The notes beneath the pieces are model-generated. The model saw nothing but the letters and a program-made list of their open reading frames with translations. It was not told where the DNA came from and made no database searches. The position numbers were made by a program, and so were the translations under genes. From Rhodopseudomonas infernalis (GTDB lineage: Bacteria; Pseudomonadota; Alphaproteobacteria; Rhizobiales; Xanthobacteraceae), in assembly GCF_022271405.1 (NCBI RefSeq), contig NZ_JAJNAL010000016.1, positions 1-64,000 of the forward strand: a DNA stretch of 64,000 nt, given 5' to 3'. The number at the start of each line of letters is the position of its first letter. Positions within the stretch are counted from its first letter, which is position 1. Shown one piece after another: positions 1 through 10,403 of the stretch.

Positions 1-108
1 CCCCCGCCCCCCCCCCCCCCCCCCGCCCCCCCCCCCCCCGCCCCCCCGCCCCCCCCCCCCCCCGCCCCCCCCCCCCCCCCCCCCCCCCCCCCGGGGGGGG
101 GCCCCCCC
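1..108. other. C/G homopolymer block at window edge
   Basis: Almost every base is C, broken by single G residues and one run of nine G at 93-101. No natural gene start looks like this. It runs straight into the signal-peptide region of the first gene. A small GC-rich inverted repeat lies at its right border (CCCGGCA at 106-112, TGCCGGG at 116-122), the sort of place where sequencing or assembly fails. I read it as an artefact of a contig end, not biology. Confidence 0.75.
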
Positions 109-123
109 GGCAGCCTGCCGGGT

Positions 124-1458
124 GTGCGCGAGCACCTGACCCTGACGACATCGCTGATCGCGCCCGCGTCGGCGCAGAGCAGCGACGAGCCGATCTATTA
201 CCAGGACCCCGACGGCAAGCCGGTGTATTCGCTGACGCCGCGCAAGGCCGCCGACGGCCGCGCCTTCCGCGCGGTGCCGGCCAGCGCCGATCTCAACTTC
301 GACGACGACGCTCCGCAAATGCCGCCACCACCGCCGGTGTCGACGACGCGAAAAATCAAGTTCTATCGCAACCCGATGGGCCTCGCCGATACCTCGCCGG
401 TCCCCAAGAAGGACTCGATGGGGATGGACTACATCCCGGTCTATGAGGGCGACGACAGCGATGACGGCGCGGTGAAGCTCTCGCCCGGCAAGATCCAGCG
501 CAGCGGCGTCAAGTCCGAGCCGGCGATGCGCCGGCAGCTCCGCGCCGTGATCCGCGCGCCCGGCGTGATCCAGCTCGACGAGCGCCGCGTCTCGGTGATC
601 GCGATGCGCTCGGAGAGTTTCGTGCAGAGCGTCGCCGACGTCACCACCGGCAGCCGCGTCCGCAAGGGCCAGCCGTTGATGCAGATCTACAGCTCGGCGA
701 TCTCGTCTGCCGCGGCCGACTACGTCTCCACGATCGGCTCGAGAGCCACCAGCAGCGTGCCGCAATTCGGTCGCGGCTCGCGGCAGCGGCTGATCAATCT
801 CGACGTGCCGGAAGCGGCGATCGCTGCGATGGACAAAACCGGCGTGGCGCCGGTGACGATCGAATGGCAGGCGCCGCGCGACGGCGTCGTGCTGGAGCGC
901 AGCGCGATTGAAGGCATGCGAGCGCAGCCCGGCGACGTGCTGTTCCGCATCGCCGATATCTCCAAGCTGTGGGCGACGATCGAGATCGCCGAGCGCGATC
1001 TCGGCGCGTTGGCGCCTGGGCAGATGGTGATGGTCCACGCGCGCGCGTTTCCCGGCCGCAGCTTCCACGGCGAGGTCAAGCTGATCTACCCGCAGCTCAA
1101 CAAGGAGGCGCGCACCGCACGGGTGCGGATCGAACTCGACAATCCGGATCTGACGCTGCTCCCCGAGATGTATGTCGACGCCGAGATCGACACCGGCGGC
1201 GCCGCGCCGGTACTGGCGGTCCCGGACAGCGCAGTGCTGGATTCCGGGAGTAAGCAAGTCGTGTTCGTCGACAAGGGCGATGGCCGCTACGAGCCGCGCG
1301 CAGTGAAGCTCGGGCAGCGCGGCAGCGGCGCCGTCGAAATCCGCGACGGGCTGGCCGAAGGCGAGTCTGTGGTGATTTCGGCCAACTTCCTGATCGACGC
1401 CGAGAGCAATCTCAACGCGGCGCTGAAGACATTCTCGGCCGAAGGAGCGCAGCCATGA
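124..1458 (+). CDS. cusB: Heavy-metal efflux RND periplasmic adaptor, CusB type (5' end damaged)
   Basis: Membrane-fusion subunit linking an inner-membrane RND pump to an outer-membrane channel. The visible start still shows the end of a signal peptide with a likely cleavage after ASA (about residue 17), so the true start lies in the homopolymer block and is lost. Residues 78-107 form a heavy-metal-binding HMBD segment (NPMG, then SMGMDYIPVY) with methionines at 85, 99 and 101. The remaining part has the barrel-sandwich hybrid and beta-barrel layout of HlyD-type adaptors. The stop overlaps the start of the next gene as ATGA, so the two are translationally coupled. Copper or silver is the best guess because of the Met-rich HMBD; zinc, cobalt or cadmium cannot be excluded. 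Confidence 0.85.
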   Translation: MREHLTLTTSLIAPASAQSSDEPIYYQDPDGKPVYSLTPRKAADGRAFRAVPASADLNFDDDAPQMPPPPPVSTTRKIKFYRNPMGLADTSPVPKKDSMGMDYIPVYEGDDSDDGAVKLSPGKIQRSGVKSEPAMRRQLRAVIRAPGVIQLDERRVSVIAMRSESFVQSVADVTTGSRVRKGQPLMQIYSSAISSAAADYVSTIGSRATSSVPQFGRGSRQRLINLDVPEAAIAAMDKTGVAPVTIEWQAPRDGVVLERSAIEGMRAQPGDVLFRIADISKLWATIEIAERDLGALAPGQMVMVHARAFPGRSFHGEVKLIYPQLNKEARTARVRIELDNPDLTLLPEMYVDAEIDTGGAAPVLAVPDSAVLDSGSKQVVFVDKGDGRYEPRAVKLGQRGSGAVEIRDGLAEGESVVISANFLIDAESNLNAALKTFSAEGAQP

Positions 1459-4400
1459 TCGCCCGCCTGATTACATGGTCGGCGCGCAATCTGCTGCTGG
1501 TGCTGTTCGGCGCCGGCTTCGCAGCCGCGGCCGGCCTCTATGCGCTCAAGCACCTGCCGCTCGATGCCATTCCGGATCTCTCCGATACGCAGGTGATCGT
1601 CTACACCGAGTATCCCGGGCAGGCGCCGCAGGTGATCGAGGATCAGGTCACCTATCCGCTGACCACCGCGATGCTCACCGTGCCGCGCTCGAAGGTGGTG
1701 CGCGGTTTCTCGTTCTTCGGCGTGTCGTTCGTCTATGTGATCTTCGAGGACGGCACCGACATCTATTGGGCGCGCTCGCGCGTGCTGGAATTCCTCAACG
1801 GGGCAGCGTCGCGATTGCCCACGGGAGTAACGCCGACGATCGGGCCGGACGCGACCGGCGTCGGCTGGGTGTACCAATATGCGGTGATGTCGAAGGAACT
1901 GAACCTCGCCGACACCCGCACCATCCAGGACTGGAATCTGAAATTCGCGCTGGCCCGCGCCGAAGGTGTCGCCGAGGTCGCCAGCGTCGGCGGCTTCGTG
2001 CGGCAATACAACGTCGTGCTTGATCCGCAGCGGATGCGCGACCTCGGCATCTCCATGCCGAAGATCCGCGATGCGATCCGCGCCAGCAATGCCGATGTCG
2101 GCGGCCGCACCGTCGAACTGTCCGAGTTCGAATACGTTATTCGCGGCAAGGGCTATCTCAAAGGCATCAACGATCTCGGCAACATCGTGCTGAAAGTAAC
2201 CGGCGGCACGCCCGTGCTGCTGCGCGATGTCGCCCGCGTCGAACTCGGTCCCGACGAGCGGCGCGGCCTCACCGAGCTGAACGGCGAGGGCGAGGTCGCC
2301 AGCGGCATCGTGCTGCAGCGCTTCGGCGTCAACGCGCGCGACGTCATCGACAATGTGAAGAAGCGTTTTGCGGAGATCGCATCGAGCCTGCCGAAGTCGG
2401 TCGAGATCGTCCCGGTCTACGACCGCTCCCAACTGATCGATGCGGCGATCGCCACGCTGAAGAGCACGCTGGTCGAAGAGAGCATCGTGGTGGCGCTGGT
2501 CTGTGTCGTGTTCCTGCTGCATGTCCGCAGCGCGCTGGTGGCGATCATCATGCTGCCGGTCGGCATCCTGATCGCATTCGGCGCGATGAAGCTGCTCGGC
2601 ATTGGCGCCAATATCATGAGTCTCGGCGGCATCGCGATTGCGATCGGCGCGATGATCGATGCGGCGATCGTGATGATCGAGAACGCCCACAAGCATCTGG
2701 AGCGCGCGCCGCCCGAGCGGCCGCGCGTCGAGGTGCTGATCGAGGCCGCCGCCGAAGTCGGTCCGGCGCTGTTCTTCAGTCTGCTGATCATCACCGTGTC
2801 GTTCATGCCGATCTTTACGCTGGAATCGCAGGAGGGTCGGCTGTTCAGTCCGCTGGCGTTCACCAAGACGTTCGCGATGGCGGCCGCAGCGCTGCTGTCG
2901 GTGACGCTGGTGCCGGCCCTGATGGTGATCTTCGTCCGCGGCCGCATCGTCCCCGAGCACAGGAACCCGATCAACCGCGTGCTGATCGCGATCTATCGGC
3001 CGGTGATCGACGCGGTGCTGAAGGCCAAGCTGCTCGTCATCCTCGCAGCGGTGGCGATCCTCGCGGTGACGATCTGGCCGGCACGCCAGCTCGGTACCGA
3101 GTTCATGCCGAACCTCGACGAAGGCACGCTGCTGTATATGCCCACGACGCTGCCCGGCATCTCGATCACCAAGGCGGCCGAGCTGCTGCAGACGCAGGAC
3201 CGCATCATCCGCGCGTTCCCGGAAGTTGCCTCGGTCTACGGCAAGGCCGGCCGCGCCGCGACCGCGACCGACCCGGCGCCGTCCGAGATGTTCGAGACCA
3301 TCATCAACCTCAAACCAAAGCAGGAGTGGCGCGCCGGCGTGACGCTGCAGAGCCTCACTGCGGAGATGGACCGCGCGCTGCAGTTCCCTGGCGTCTCCAA
3401 CGCCTGGACCATGCCGATCAAGTCTCGCATCGACATGCTGTCGACCGGCATCCGCACGCCGCTCGGCATCAAGGTGATCGGCACAGATTTGGGCGAGATC
3501 GAGAAGCTCGCCAAGCAGATCGAGCAGGTGCTGAAGAAAGTGCCGGGCACGTCGTCGGCCTATGCGGAGCGCGCGCTCGGCGGCTACTATCTGGAGATCA
3601 CGCCGGACCGCACCGCGATGGCGCGCTACGGTCTGGTGATCCAGGATGTGCAGGACGTCATCGCCACCGCGCTCGGCGGCCAGACCGTCACCACCACGGT
3701 GGAAGGCCGCCAGCGCTTCGGCGTCAACATGCGCTACCCGCGCGACCTGCGCGACAGCCCGCAGACGATCGGCCGCGAGGTGCTGGTGCCGATGCCGGCG
3801 GGCGGCGCGGTGCCGCTCGGCGAAGTCGCAACTATCACCCCGGCGCGCGGGCCGAGCTCGATCCGCACCGAGAACGGCCAGCTCGCGGTCTATATCTACA
3901 TCGACATCCGCGACCGCGATCTCGGCGGCTACGTCACCGAGGCGCGCGACGTGGTGAAGGCCAACGTCACGTTCCCGCCCGGCGCGTATCTCGTCTGGAG
4001 CGGGCAGTACGAATATCTCGAACGCGCCGCGGCGCGGCTCAAGATCGTGGTGCCGGTGACGCTGCTGATCATCTTCCTGCTGCTGTATCTCAACTTCCGT
4101 TCGGTGGCGGATACGATGATCGTGATGCTGTCGCTGCCGTTCGCGCTGGTCGGTGGCATCTGGCTGATGTGGGCGCTCGGCTTCAACCTGTCGGTCGCGG
4201 TGGTGGTCGGCTTCATCGCGCTCGCCGGCGTTGCGGCCGAGACCGGCGTGGTGATGCTGATCTATCTCGAGCACGCGCTGGCCGATGTCCGCGCGCGCCG
4301 CGCCGCGGAGGGCAGGGCGCTCGACCGCGCCGATCTCGCCGAAGCGATCAAGCACGGCGCGGTCGAGCGGGTGCGGCCGAAGGTCATGACCGTGGTGGCG

Positions 4401-4598
4401 ATCATGGCCGGCCTGCTGCCGATCCTGTGGAGCACGGGAACCGGCTCGGAGATCATGCAGCGCATCGCGGTGCCGATGATCGGCGGCATGGTGTCGTCGA
4501 CGCTGCTGACCCTGATCGTGATCCCGGCGATCTACGCGCTGGTCAAAGGATTTGCGCTGAGGCGAACGATGCCAGCCGCGAATCCTGTCGCCAGTTAG
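1455..4598 (+). CDS. cusA: Heavy-metal efflux RND pump, CusA/CzcA family
   Basis: Inner-membrane proton-driven pump that exports metal ions from the periplasm or cytoplasm through the tripartite complex. At 1047 residues it has the length of E. coli CusA. Seen in the sequence: an N-terminal membrane anchor, two large periplasmic loops and two groups of membrane helices. The heavy-metal RND signature with an acidic residue in TM4 (GAMIDAAIVMIENAHK) lies near residue 400, and the CusA/CzcA-like stretch EFMPNLDEGTLLYMP near 550. It starts inside the adaptor stop codon (ATGA). No outer-membrane CusC-like gene follows; it may lie upstream, outside the window. The long reading frames on the opposite strand and in the +2 frame here are compositional shadows. 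Confidence 0.93.
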   Translation: MIARLITWSARNLLLVLFGAGFAAAAGLYALKHLPLDAIPDLSDTQVIVYTEYPGQAPQVIEDQVTYPLTTAMLTVPRSKVVRGFSFFGVSFVYVIFEDGTDIYWARSRVLEFLNGAASRLPTGVTPTIGPDATGVGWVYQYAVMSKELNLADTRTIQDWNLKFALARAEGVAEVASVGGFVRQYNVVLDPQRMRDLGISMPKIRDAIRASNADVGGRTVELSEFEYVIRGKGYLKGINDLGNIVLKVTGGTPVLLRDVARVELGPDERRGLTELNGEGEVASGIVLQRFGVNARDVIDNVKKRFAEIASSLPKSVEIVPVYDRSQLIDAAIATLKSTLVEESIVVALVCVVFLLHVRSALVAIIMLPVGILIAFGAMKLLGIGANIMSLGGIAIAIGAMIDAAIVMIENAHKHLERAPPERPRVEVLIEAAAEVGPALFFSLLIITVSFMPIFTLESQEGRLFSPLAFTKTFAMAAAALLSVTLVPALMVIFVRGRIVPEHRNPINRVLIAIYRPVIDAVLKAKLLVILAAVAILAVTIWPARQLGTEFMPNLDEGTLLYMPTTLPGISITKAAELLQTQDRIIRAFPEVASVYGKAGRAATATDPAPSEMFETIINLKPKQEWRAGVTLQSLTAEMDRALQFPGVSNAWTMPIKSRIDMLSTGIRTPLGIKVIGTDLGEIEKLAKQIEQVLKKVPGTSSAYAERALGGYYLEITPDRTAMARYGLVIQDVQDVIATALGGQTVTTTVEGRQRFGVNMRYPRDLRDSPQTIGREVLVPMPAGGAVPLGEVATITPARGPSSIRTENGQLAVYIYIDIRDRDLGGYVTEARDVVKANVTFPPGAYLVWSGQYEYLERAAARLKIVVPVTLLIIFLLLYLNFRSVADTMIVMLSLPFALVGGIWLMWALGFNLSVAVVVGFIALAGVAAETGVVMLIYLEHALADVRARRAAEGRALDRADLAEAIKHGAVERVRPKVMTVVAIMAGLLPILWSTGTGSEIMQRIAVPMIGGMVSSTLLTLIVIPAIYALVKGFALRRTMPAANPVAS

Positions 4599-4618
4599 CT
4601 GCGACGAACCTCACCACT

Positions 4619-4708
4619 CGTCATGCCCGGGCTCGTCCCGGGCATCCACGCCTTACAGCTTGGCGACGCAACAAGGCGTGGATGGCCGGGACAAGCCCGG
4701 CCATGACG
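4619..4708. repeat. Dispersed palindromic element, copy 1
   Basis: About 90 bp bounded by CGTCATG and CATGACG. Each half has its own small palindrome (CCCGGGCTCGTCCCGGG; CCGGGACAAGCCCGG), followed or preceded by a CATCCACGCCTT / AAGGCGTGGATG pair that lets the whole element fold. A close relative lies at 12303-12392 in the opposite orientation. It sits just after cusA and may act as a terminator or mRNA stabiliser. Confidence 0.85.
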
Positions 4709-4863
4709 AATGTTTTGTGGGTTTCAGCTCTCATAAGCACCGCCTTCTCGTTGACGTCCTGTTTACGCTTTTCATGAAGCCGCTGTTTACCAGGCTTTTC
4801 GATCGCTCTCGCGCGATGACGAGGCCGTGTTGCGTGTGGCTCGCGCGCATCGCTGATTAACCC

Positions 4864-6330
4864 GTGAGCAACTTTAATTGGATATCACCAGGAACGATCG
4901 ACTTGTCTGAAACGACAATGGATCTGAGTAAGCGTTGCGTGAGCGTACCGATGTCAGTCATGCGTAACCGGCCGAAGGGCGCACGGATTGCGTCCTTCGG
5001 TCTCGGCCTCTGCGTGTTCGCAGGGATGCCGACCGAAATCGGCTATCAGGATATCGCGTCGCTGCTGGCACGGCAGCCGGGCGTCGCCGAGCGCTGGCAG
5101 AAGCGTGTGTTCGCTTCGTCGGTCGGTTCGGTTCAGGTCGCGACGTTCTCGTTCGGCCGTCCGATCGGCACCTGGGCGCCGCAGGGCTCGACCTATCAAC
5201 TCGCCAGCCTCGACGGCAAGCTTGGTCTCGGCGGATCGCTTGGCCGCAACCGGCTGATCCAGCCGCCGTCGCAATATCAGGCATCCGATTTTCCTGCCGT
5301 CGACCGCACGCTGAAGGGCGATCGCCTCGCGATCTTCAAGCCCGGCCAGGATGTGCCGGCCGAAGCCACACCGGCTGAGTCGGACGCACCGAACGTCGCC
5401 GGCGCCAAGACCGCCGAGCAGGCGCCGGGCGCCGCGCCGCTCGATCCCGAACTCGCCGAGGCGCTGACCTCCGAGCCGCTGCCGCAATACGGCGGCGAAC
5501 TCGATCCGTCGCACGACAAGGCTGCGGTGGGCGCTGCCTCGACCGACGTGCCGGCCCGCGATCCGTTCACCTTCAAGACCTCGAGCCTGTTCTTTGGCAC
5601 CGGTTCGCTCGGTGGCCCGGAGGAATCGCTCGAGCAGTGGCAGCCCGGCGAAGAGCCGATGATCGTCACGCCGGACGGGTCGGACATGAAGTCGCCGCTG
5701 ACGTCCGCCGCGATCGATCCGGAATCCGCGGGTGAAACCATCGCCGGCAAGGGCGAGGTCAATGTCGATCATCACGTCCGCACGCCGGCCGAGCGGCTCG
5801 GCCTGACCGAGCCGAAGCTGCGCGCCAGGCACGAGAAGTGCCTCGCCGAAGCGGTGTACTTCGAGTCGCGCGGCGAGAAGGTGCGCGGCCAGATCGCGGT
5901 CGCGCAGGTGGTGCTCAACCGCGCCTTCTCGGGCTTCTATCCGAGCAACGTCTGCGGCGTGGTGTATCAGAACAAGCACCGCCGCTACGCCTGCCAGTTC
6001 ACGTTTGCCTGCGACCGCGTCGCCGATGTCGTCCGCGAACCGGAAATGTGGGATCGCGCCAGGCGGATCGCGGCGGCGATGCTCGACGGCAAGCTGTGGC
6101 TGCCGGAAGTTTCCAAGTCGACGCACTATCACGCCTATTGGGTGCGCCCGTCCTGGGTCCACGAGATGAAGAAGATGTACAAGACCGGCGTGCACACCTT
6201 CTATCGCCCGCGCGCCTGGGGCGACGGCAGCGACGCCCCGAGCTGGGGCGACGCCGCCCAGACCGCCGCCATCTCCGAAGAACTCACCGAAGCCGCCAAA
6301 AGCTCGGCAGAGATCAACGCGAAGAACTAA
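4864..6330 (+). CDS. Cell wall hydrolase, SleB-like (Hydrolase_2 family)
   Basis: Predicted peptidoglycan hydrolase. The catalytic domain occupies about residues 325-445, with the family pattern CLAEAVYFESRGE, then QIAVAQVVLNR and CQFTFACD; the Glu of the first motif is the likely catalytic residue of this SleB/CwlJ fold. An N-terminal hydrophobic segment suggests a membrane anchor or signal peptide. The middle (about 150-300) is Pro/Ala/Glu-rich and probably a disordered linker. The start is uncertain: GTG at 4864 gives the longest frame, but ATG at 4918 or 4951 puts the hydrophobic segment closer to the N-terminus and may be the real one. It stands alone. Confidence 0.85.
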   Translation: MSNFNWISPGTIDLSETTMDLSKRCVSVPMSVMRNRPKGARIASFGLGLCVFAGMPTEIGYQDIASLLARQPGVAERWQKRVFASSVGSVQVATFSFGRPIGTWAPQGSTYQLASLDGKLGLGGSLGRNRLIQPPSQYQASDFPAVDRTLKGDRLAIFKPGQDVPAEATPAESDAPNVAGAKTAEQAPGAAPLDPELAEALTSEPLPQYGGELDPSHDKAAVGAASTDVPARDPFTFKTSSLFFGTGSLGGPEESLEQWQPGEEPMIVTPDGSDMKSPLTSAAIDPESAGETIAGKGEVNVDHHVRTPAERLGLTEPKLRARHEKCLAEAVYFESRGEKVRGQIAVAQVVLNRAFSGFYPSNVCGVVYQNKHRRYACQFTFACDRVADVVREPEMWDRARRIAAAMLDGKLWLPEVSKSTHYHAYWVRPSWVHEMKKMYKTGVHTFYRPRAWGDGSDAPSWGDAAQTAAISEELTEAAKSSAEINAKN

Positions 6331-6387
6331 CGCGCCGGCTCAAAAGCGCGCACGCTGCACGCGCGAGCGCGCCCCGAGCACAACGCG

Positions 6388-6514
6388 CTCCCTCTCCCGC
6401 CTGCGGGAGAGGGTTGGGGTGAGGGCGCCCCAGGCAGTGTGTCAGCTATTCGCGGAGCGGAGTGCCCTCACCCGCCGCGGTTCACGCGTCGGCCTCTCCC
6501 GCAAGCGGGAGAGG
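6388..6514. repeat. CTCTCCCGC-type inverted repeat region
   Basis: Two copies of a CCTCTCCCGC-nnn-GCGGGAGAGG hairpin (near 6391 and 6494) flank a spacer bordered by GGGTGAGGGC and GCCCTCACCC, so the arms can also pair with each other. It lies between convergent genes (cell wall hydrolase and nadC), where it could serve as a bidirectional terminator. A related arrangement occurs at 44248-44382. Confidence 0.75.
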
Positions 6515-6526
6515 TTGCGCCGCGAA

Positions 6527-7402
6527 CTACGCGTCGATGTCCAGCGCGACGTCGAAGTTCGGTGCCGAGTGGGTCAGGGCGCCGGACGAGACGTAGTCGA
6601 CGCCGGTCTCCGCAATGGCGCGGATCGAATCCAGCGTGACGCCGCCGGAAGCTTCGAGCACGACGCGGCCGGCGCTGATCGTCACCGCCTGCTTCAGCGT
6701 GTCGAGGTCCATGTTGTCGAGCAGCACGACGTCGGCGAGGCCGGTGGCGAGCACGTCCTGCAGCTGATCGAGCGTGTCGACCTCGATCTCCACCTTGACC
6801 AGATGGCCGATCTTGGCGCGCGCGGCTTCCAGCACCGGGCGGATACCGCCGGCGACCGCGATGTGGTTGTCCTTGATCAGCACCGCGTCGTCGAGCCCGA
6901 AGCGGTGGTTGAAGCCGCCGCCGCAGCGCACCGCGTATTTCTCCAGCGCGCGCAGGCCCGGCGTGGTCTTGCGGGTGCAGCAGATCCGCAGCTTGGTGCC
7001 GCTCGTATGCCGGACGTAGTCCGCCGTCAGCGTCGCGATGCCCGACAGCCGGCCGACGAAATTCAGCGCGGTGCGCTCGGCGGTCAGGATCGCCCGCGCC
7101 GGGCCCGACAGCGTCAGCAGATTCACGCCGGCCGCCACGGCATCGCCGTCGCGAACATGCGCGGCGATATGGATATCGGCCGACAGCTGACGAAGCGCTT
7201 CGACGGCCAGCGGAAGCCCGGCGATCACGCCCGCCTGCCGCGCCACCATGATGGCGTGCGCCTGCGTCGCTTCCGGAATGGTGGCGATCGACGTGATGTC
7301 GCCGGCGCGGCCGAGATCTTCGTCGAGCGCGCGGCGCACCGCATCGGCGATGGCGAGCGGCGACAGAAACGCGTCGGGATGCAGCAGAGAGGTCGGGGTC
7401 AT
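6527..7402 (-). CDS. nadC: Nicotinate-nucleotide pyrophosphorylase (carboxylating)
   Basis: Converts quinolinate and PRPP to nicotinate mononucleotide, CO2 and pyrophosphate, the third step of de novo NAD synthesis. At 291 residues it has the normal length of type II QPRTases. The substrate- and phosphate-binding motifs are present: TRKTTPGLR, then [10 protein letters not shown] and IKDNH, with the phosphate-binding glycine-rich strand EASGGVTLD near the C-terminus. It is the last gene of nadA-nadB-nadC, 37 bp after nadB, and is followed by the inverted repeat at 6388-6514. Confidence 0.96.
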   Translation of the reverse strand: MTPTSLLHPDAFLSPLAIADAVRRALDEDLGRAGDITSIATIPEATQAHAIMVARQAGVIAGLPLAVEALRQLSADIHIAAHVRDGDAVAAGVNLLTLSGPARAILTAERTALNFVGRLSGIATLTADYVRHTSGTKLRICCTRKTTPGLRALEKYAVRCGGGFNHRFGLDDAVLIKDNHIAVAGGIRPVLEAARAKIGHLVKVEIEVDTLDQLQDVLATGLADVVLLDNMDLDTLKQAVTISAGRVVLEASGGVTLDSIRAIAETGVDYVSSGALTHSAPNFDVALDIDA

Positions 7403-7439
7403 GAAGGCTGCTCCTGAGCAGACGGACGAATGAGGACAG

Positions 7440-9068
7440 TCAGGCCAGCGCGGTCTGCGGCTGGGTGGGAAACGGCAGGATGACGGCGCCGCCCGGCAGC
7501 GTGGCCGCGCGCTCGCGGGCTTCCGCCAGCGTGGTGATGGTTCGCTTCGCCTGCGCCGGATCCTCGGCCGGATAGTCCGAGCGATAATGCGCGCCGCGGC
7601 TCTCGGTGCGCGCCAGCGCCGCGCTCGCGACCAGCAGCGCGGCGATCGCCATGTTGGCCAGCACCGGCGAGGCGGCGCAGCGCTCCAGCTTGGCCAGCGC
7701 GCGCACCGCGTCGCTGAGCCCTGAACGCTCGCGGATGACGCCGACCTTGCCGGACATCAAGGTCCGCAAGCTCTGCTCCTGCGCCGCATCGTGCGCGCCA
7801 TTGCGCGGCCGCTGCGCCGGATCGAAGCGGCCGTTGCTGGCCCGAAGCTCCCGTGCGTCGATATCCTCGGCGACCCGGGCCGCATAGACGACGGCTTCGA
7901 GCAGTGAGTTCGAGGCGAGGCGATTGGCGCCGTGCGCGCCGGTCGAGGAGACTTCGCCTGCCGCCCACAGGCCGGCGAGCGAACTGCGGCCGTGCTCGTC
8001 CACCGCGATGCCGCCCATGTGATAATGCGCCGCCGGGGCGATCGGGATCGGCTGCGTCGCCGGATCGATGCCGGCCGAGATGCAGCTCTGATACACGGTC
8101 GGGAATTCGTGCGCGAACCGGGCGCCGAGCGCCTGCGTGGCGTCGAGGAACGCGCCGCGGCCGGCGGCGACTTCGGCGAACACGCCGCGGGCGACGATAT
8201 CGCGCGGCGCCAACTCGGCCAGCGGATGCAGCGCCGGCATGAAGCGCTCGCCGGCGCCGTTGATCAGCGTCGCGCCTTCGCCGCGCAGCGCCTCGGTGGC
8301 GAGCGGCGCCGGATCGCGGCCGACCATGATGGCGGTCGGATGGAACTGCACAAATTCCGGATCGGCGATCAGCGCGCCGGCGCGCGCCGCGATCGCGAGG
8401 CCCTGGCCGGAGGCTTCGGCCGGATTGGTGGTCACCGCATAGAGATGGCCGATGCCGCCGGTGGCGAGTACCACGGCGGAGGCCGCGATCAACACCGGCG
8501 CGGATGGTGCGCCGACCTTGCGGAGTTGCAGGCCGGTGACGGCCTCGTCCTCGGTCAGCAGCGCTTCGGCGGACCAGCCTTCGAGCACGCGGATCGACGG
8601 CGTTTCGCGCACCGCTCTGGTCAGCGCGGTGATGATGGCCTGGCCGGCCATGTCGCCGCGGACGTGGACGATGCGCCGCGCCGAATGCGCGGCCTCGCGG
8701 GCCACCGCGAGCCGGCCTTCGAGATCTCGGTCGAACGGTACGCCGTAGCCGAGCAGGTCGTGGATGCGCGGCGCGGCTTCGCGTGCCAGCCCGAGCGCGA
8801 CCGCCTCATCGACGATGCCGGCACCGACCGCGATGGTGTCGGCCGCGTGCGACTCCGCGGTGTCGCCTTCGCCGACCGCGGCGGCGATGCCGCCCTGTGC
8901 CCAGGCGGTCGACGCGCCTTCGCCGAGCGGCGCGGCGGTGATCACCGTCACCGGCCGCGGCGCCAGCTTCAGCGCGCAGAACAGCCCCGCGAGGCCGCCG
9001 CCGACGATCACGACATCGCCGTGCCGACCGAGCGTTTCGAAATCAGGCGTACTACCAGGCGTAGTCAT
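7440..9068 (-). CDS. nadB: L-aspartate oxidase
   Basis: FAD enzyme that oxidises L-aspartate to iminoaspartate, the substrate of quinolinate synthase. The FAD-binding dinucleotide fold is at the N-terminus ([11 protein letters not shown], about residues 19-29). The active-site region HMGG and the FAD-binding [11 protein letters not shown] segment are in the second half, and the C-terminal helical domain carries [14 protein letters not shown], typical of NadB. At 542 residues it is full length. It lies between nadA (about 90 bp upstream) and nadC. Confidence 0.96.
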   Translation of the reverse strand: MTTPGSTPDFETLGRHGDVVIVGGGLAGLFCALKLAPRPVTVITAAPLGEGASTAWAQGGIAAAVGEGDTAESHAADTIAVGAGIVDEAVALGLAREAAPRIHDLLGYGVPFDRDLEGRLAVAREAAHSARRIVHVRGDMAGQAIITALTRAVRETPSIRVLEGWSAEALLTEDEAVTGLQLRKVGAPSAPVLIAASAVVLATGGIGHLYAVTTNPAEASGQGLAIAARAGALIADPEFVQFHPTAIMVGRDPAPLATEALRGEGATLINGAGERFMPALHPLAELAPRDIVARGVFAEVAAGRGAFLDATQALGARFAHEFPTVYQSCISAGIDPATQPIPIAPAAHYHMGGIAVDEHGRSSLAGLWAAGEVSSTGAHGANRLASNSLLEAVVYAARVAEDIDARELRASNGRFDPAQRPRNGAHDAAQEQSLRTLMSGKVGVIRERSGLSDAVRALAKLERCAASPVLANMAIAALLVASAALARTESRGAHYRSDYPAEDPAQAKRTITTLAEARERAATLPGGAVILPFPTQPQTALA

Positions 9069-9159
9069 CTTGGCGATCCAACTCGGACGCGGTGGCCGCG
9101 AACGCCGTAAAATCGGTGAGGGCGGGCAAGGCCGCCGTCACGCGGTCCGCAGCAGCGGC

Positions 9160-10272
9160 TCAGTTCTTCAGGTTGATCATCCGCTCGACGGAGCGGCGGG
9201 CCGGCGCGATGATGGCGGGATCGACCGTCACTTCCTCGCGCAGGTACACGAGGCTGTCGAGAATCTTCGCCAGCGTGATCCGCTTCATGTGCGGGCACAG
9301 GTTGCACGGCCGCACCATCTCGACGTCGGGCAGCTCGGCCTGGACATTGTCGGCCATCGAGCACTCGGTGATCATCACCACGCGCTTGGGGTGCCGGGTC
9401 TTGACCCAGTTGATCATATGCGCGGTCGAGCCGGTGAAATCGGCTTCGGCCAGCACGTCGGGCGGGCATTCCGGATGCGCGATGATCTTCACGCTCGGAT
9501 CGGCCTCGCGATAGACGCGCAGCTCGTCGCCGGTGAAGCGCTCGTGCACTTCGCAGGCGCCCTTCCAGGCGATGATCTTGACCTTGGTCTGCGACGCCAC
9601 GTAGCGCGCCAGATATTGATCCGGCACCATGATGACGCGATCGGCTCCGAGGCTCTCCACCACCTGCACGGCGTTCGACGAGGTGCAGCAGATATCGACC
9701 TCCGCCTTCACGTCGGCGGACGTGTTGACGTAGGCCACCACCGGCACGCCGGGGAATTTTTCGCGCAGCAGCCGGATGTCGGCGCCGGTGATGCTGGAGG
9801 CCAGCGAGCAGCCGGCGCGCGAATCCGGGATCAGCACGCGCTTCTCCGGGCTGAGGATCTTCGAGGTCTCGGCCATGAAGTGCACGCCGCACTGGATGAT
9901 GGTCGAGGCCTTCACCTTGGTGGCCTCGATCGCCAGCTGCAGCGAGTCGCCAACGATGTCGGAGACGCAGTGGAAGATCTCCGGCGTCTGATAGTTGTGC
10001 GCCAGGATGACGGCGTCGCGCTCGCGCTTGAGCTCGTTGATCGCCTTGACGTAGGGCGCCATGAACGGCCACTCGACCGGCGGGATGACGTTCTGCACGC
10101 GCGCGTAGAGCTGCGCGGTCGCAGCCTCGACCTCGGGAGTCCAGTCCAGCGGCGGCATCGGCAGCGCGCGCGCTTTCTCGGACGGGGTTGGCGCAATGCG
10201 GGGGAGTGGAGCCTCGCGGCCGTGTGCCGGCTGGCCGAAATTCTCCGGCCCAAACAATTCAGCAAGCGGCAT
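9160..10272 (-). CDS. nadA: Quinolinate synthase A
   Basis: 4Fe-4S enzyme condensing iminoaspartate with dihydroxyacetone phosphate to quinolinate. The three cluster cysteines can be placed by motif: C128 (CGVHFMAET), C240 (ACEVHERF) and C326 (CNLCPHMK). HNYQ near residue 92 is the substrate-binding segment. At 370 residues, with an N-terminal extension of about 60, it fits the longer NadA forms. The start is supported by AGGAGG about 5 bases upstream. It is the first gene of the nad operon, and the 315 bp before it hold two operator-like palindromes. Confidence 0.96.
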   Translation of the reverse strand: MPLAELFGPENFGQPAHGREAPLPRIAPTPSEKARALPMPPLDWTPEVEAATAQLYARVQNVIPPVEWPFMAPYVKAINELKRERDAVILAHNYQTPEIFHCVSDIVGDSLQLAIEATKVKASTIIQCGVHFMAETSKILSPEKRVLIPDSRAGCSLASSITGADIRLLREKFPGVPVVAYVNTSADVKAEVDICCTSSNAVQVVESLGADRVIMVPDQYLARYVASQTKVKIIAWKGACEVHERFTGDELRVYREADPSVKIIAHPECPPDVLAEADFTGSTAHMINWVKTRHPKRVVMITECSMADNVQAELPDVEMVRPCNLCPHMKRITLAKILDSLVYLREEVTVDPAIIAPARRSVERMINLKN

Positions 10273-10292
10273 CTCAGCCTCCTACAAACGTA

Positions 10293-10312
10293 TATACTCA
10301 ATATGAGCATAT
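10293..10312 (-). promoter_or_regulatory. Operator-like palindrome 1 upstream of nadA (candidate NadQ site)
   Basis: TATACTCAATATGAGCATAT, an imperfect inverted repeat built on CTC...GAG with A/T-rich flanks, begins 21 bp upstream of the nadA start. It matches site 2 at 16 of 20 positions. The position close to the start codon suits a repressor site. Assignment to NadQ is inferred from the nearby nadQ gene. Confidence 0.6.
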
Positions 10313-10403
10313 ATTGGCGTTGAGAAATCCGGCCTCCAGGGCCGGCCTATTTCAATCAGCGTTGACCAGAACACCGCGGCACACCCGCGGACACTGATCC
10401 ACT

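Noticed and set aside
1287-4355. 1022-codon frame opposite cusA
   Set aside because: Low-complexity His/Arg/Asp-rich translation, caused by G/C-rich third positions of cusA on the other strand; no family features.
3326-4777. 483-codon +2 frame inside cusA
   Set aside because: Arg/Asp/Ala-rich shadow of an unmistakable RND pump frame.
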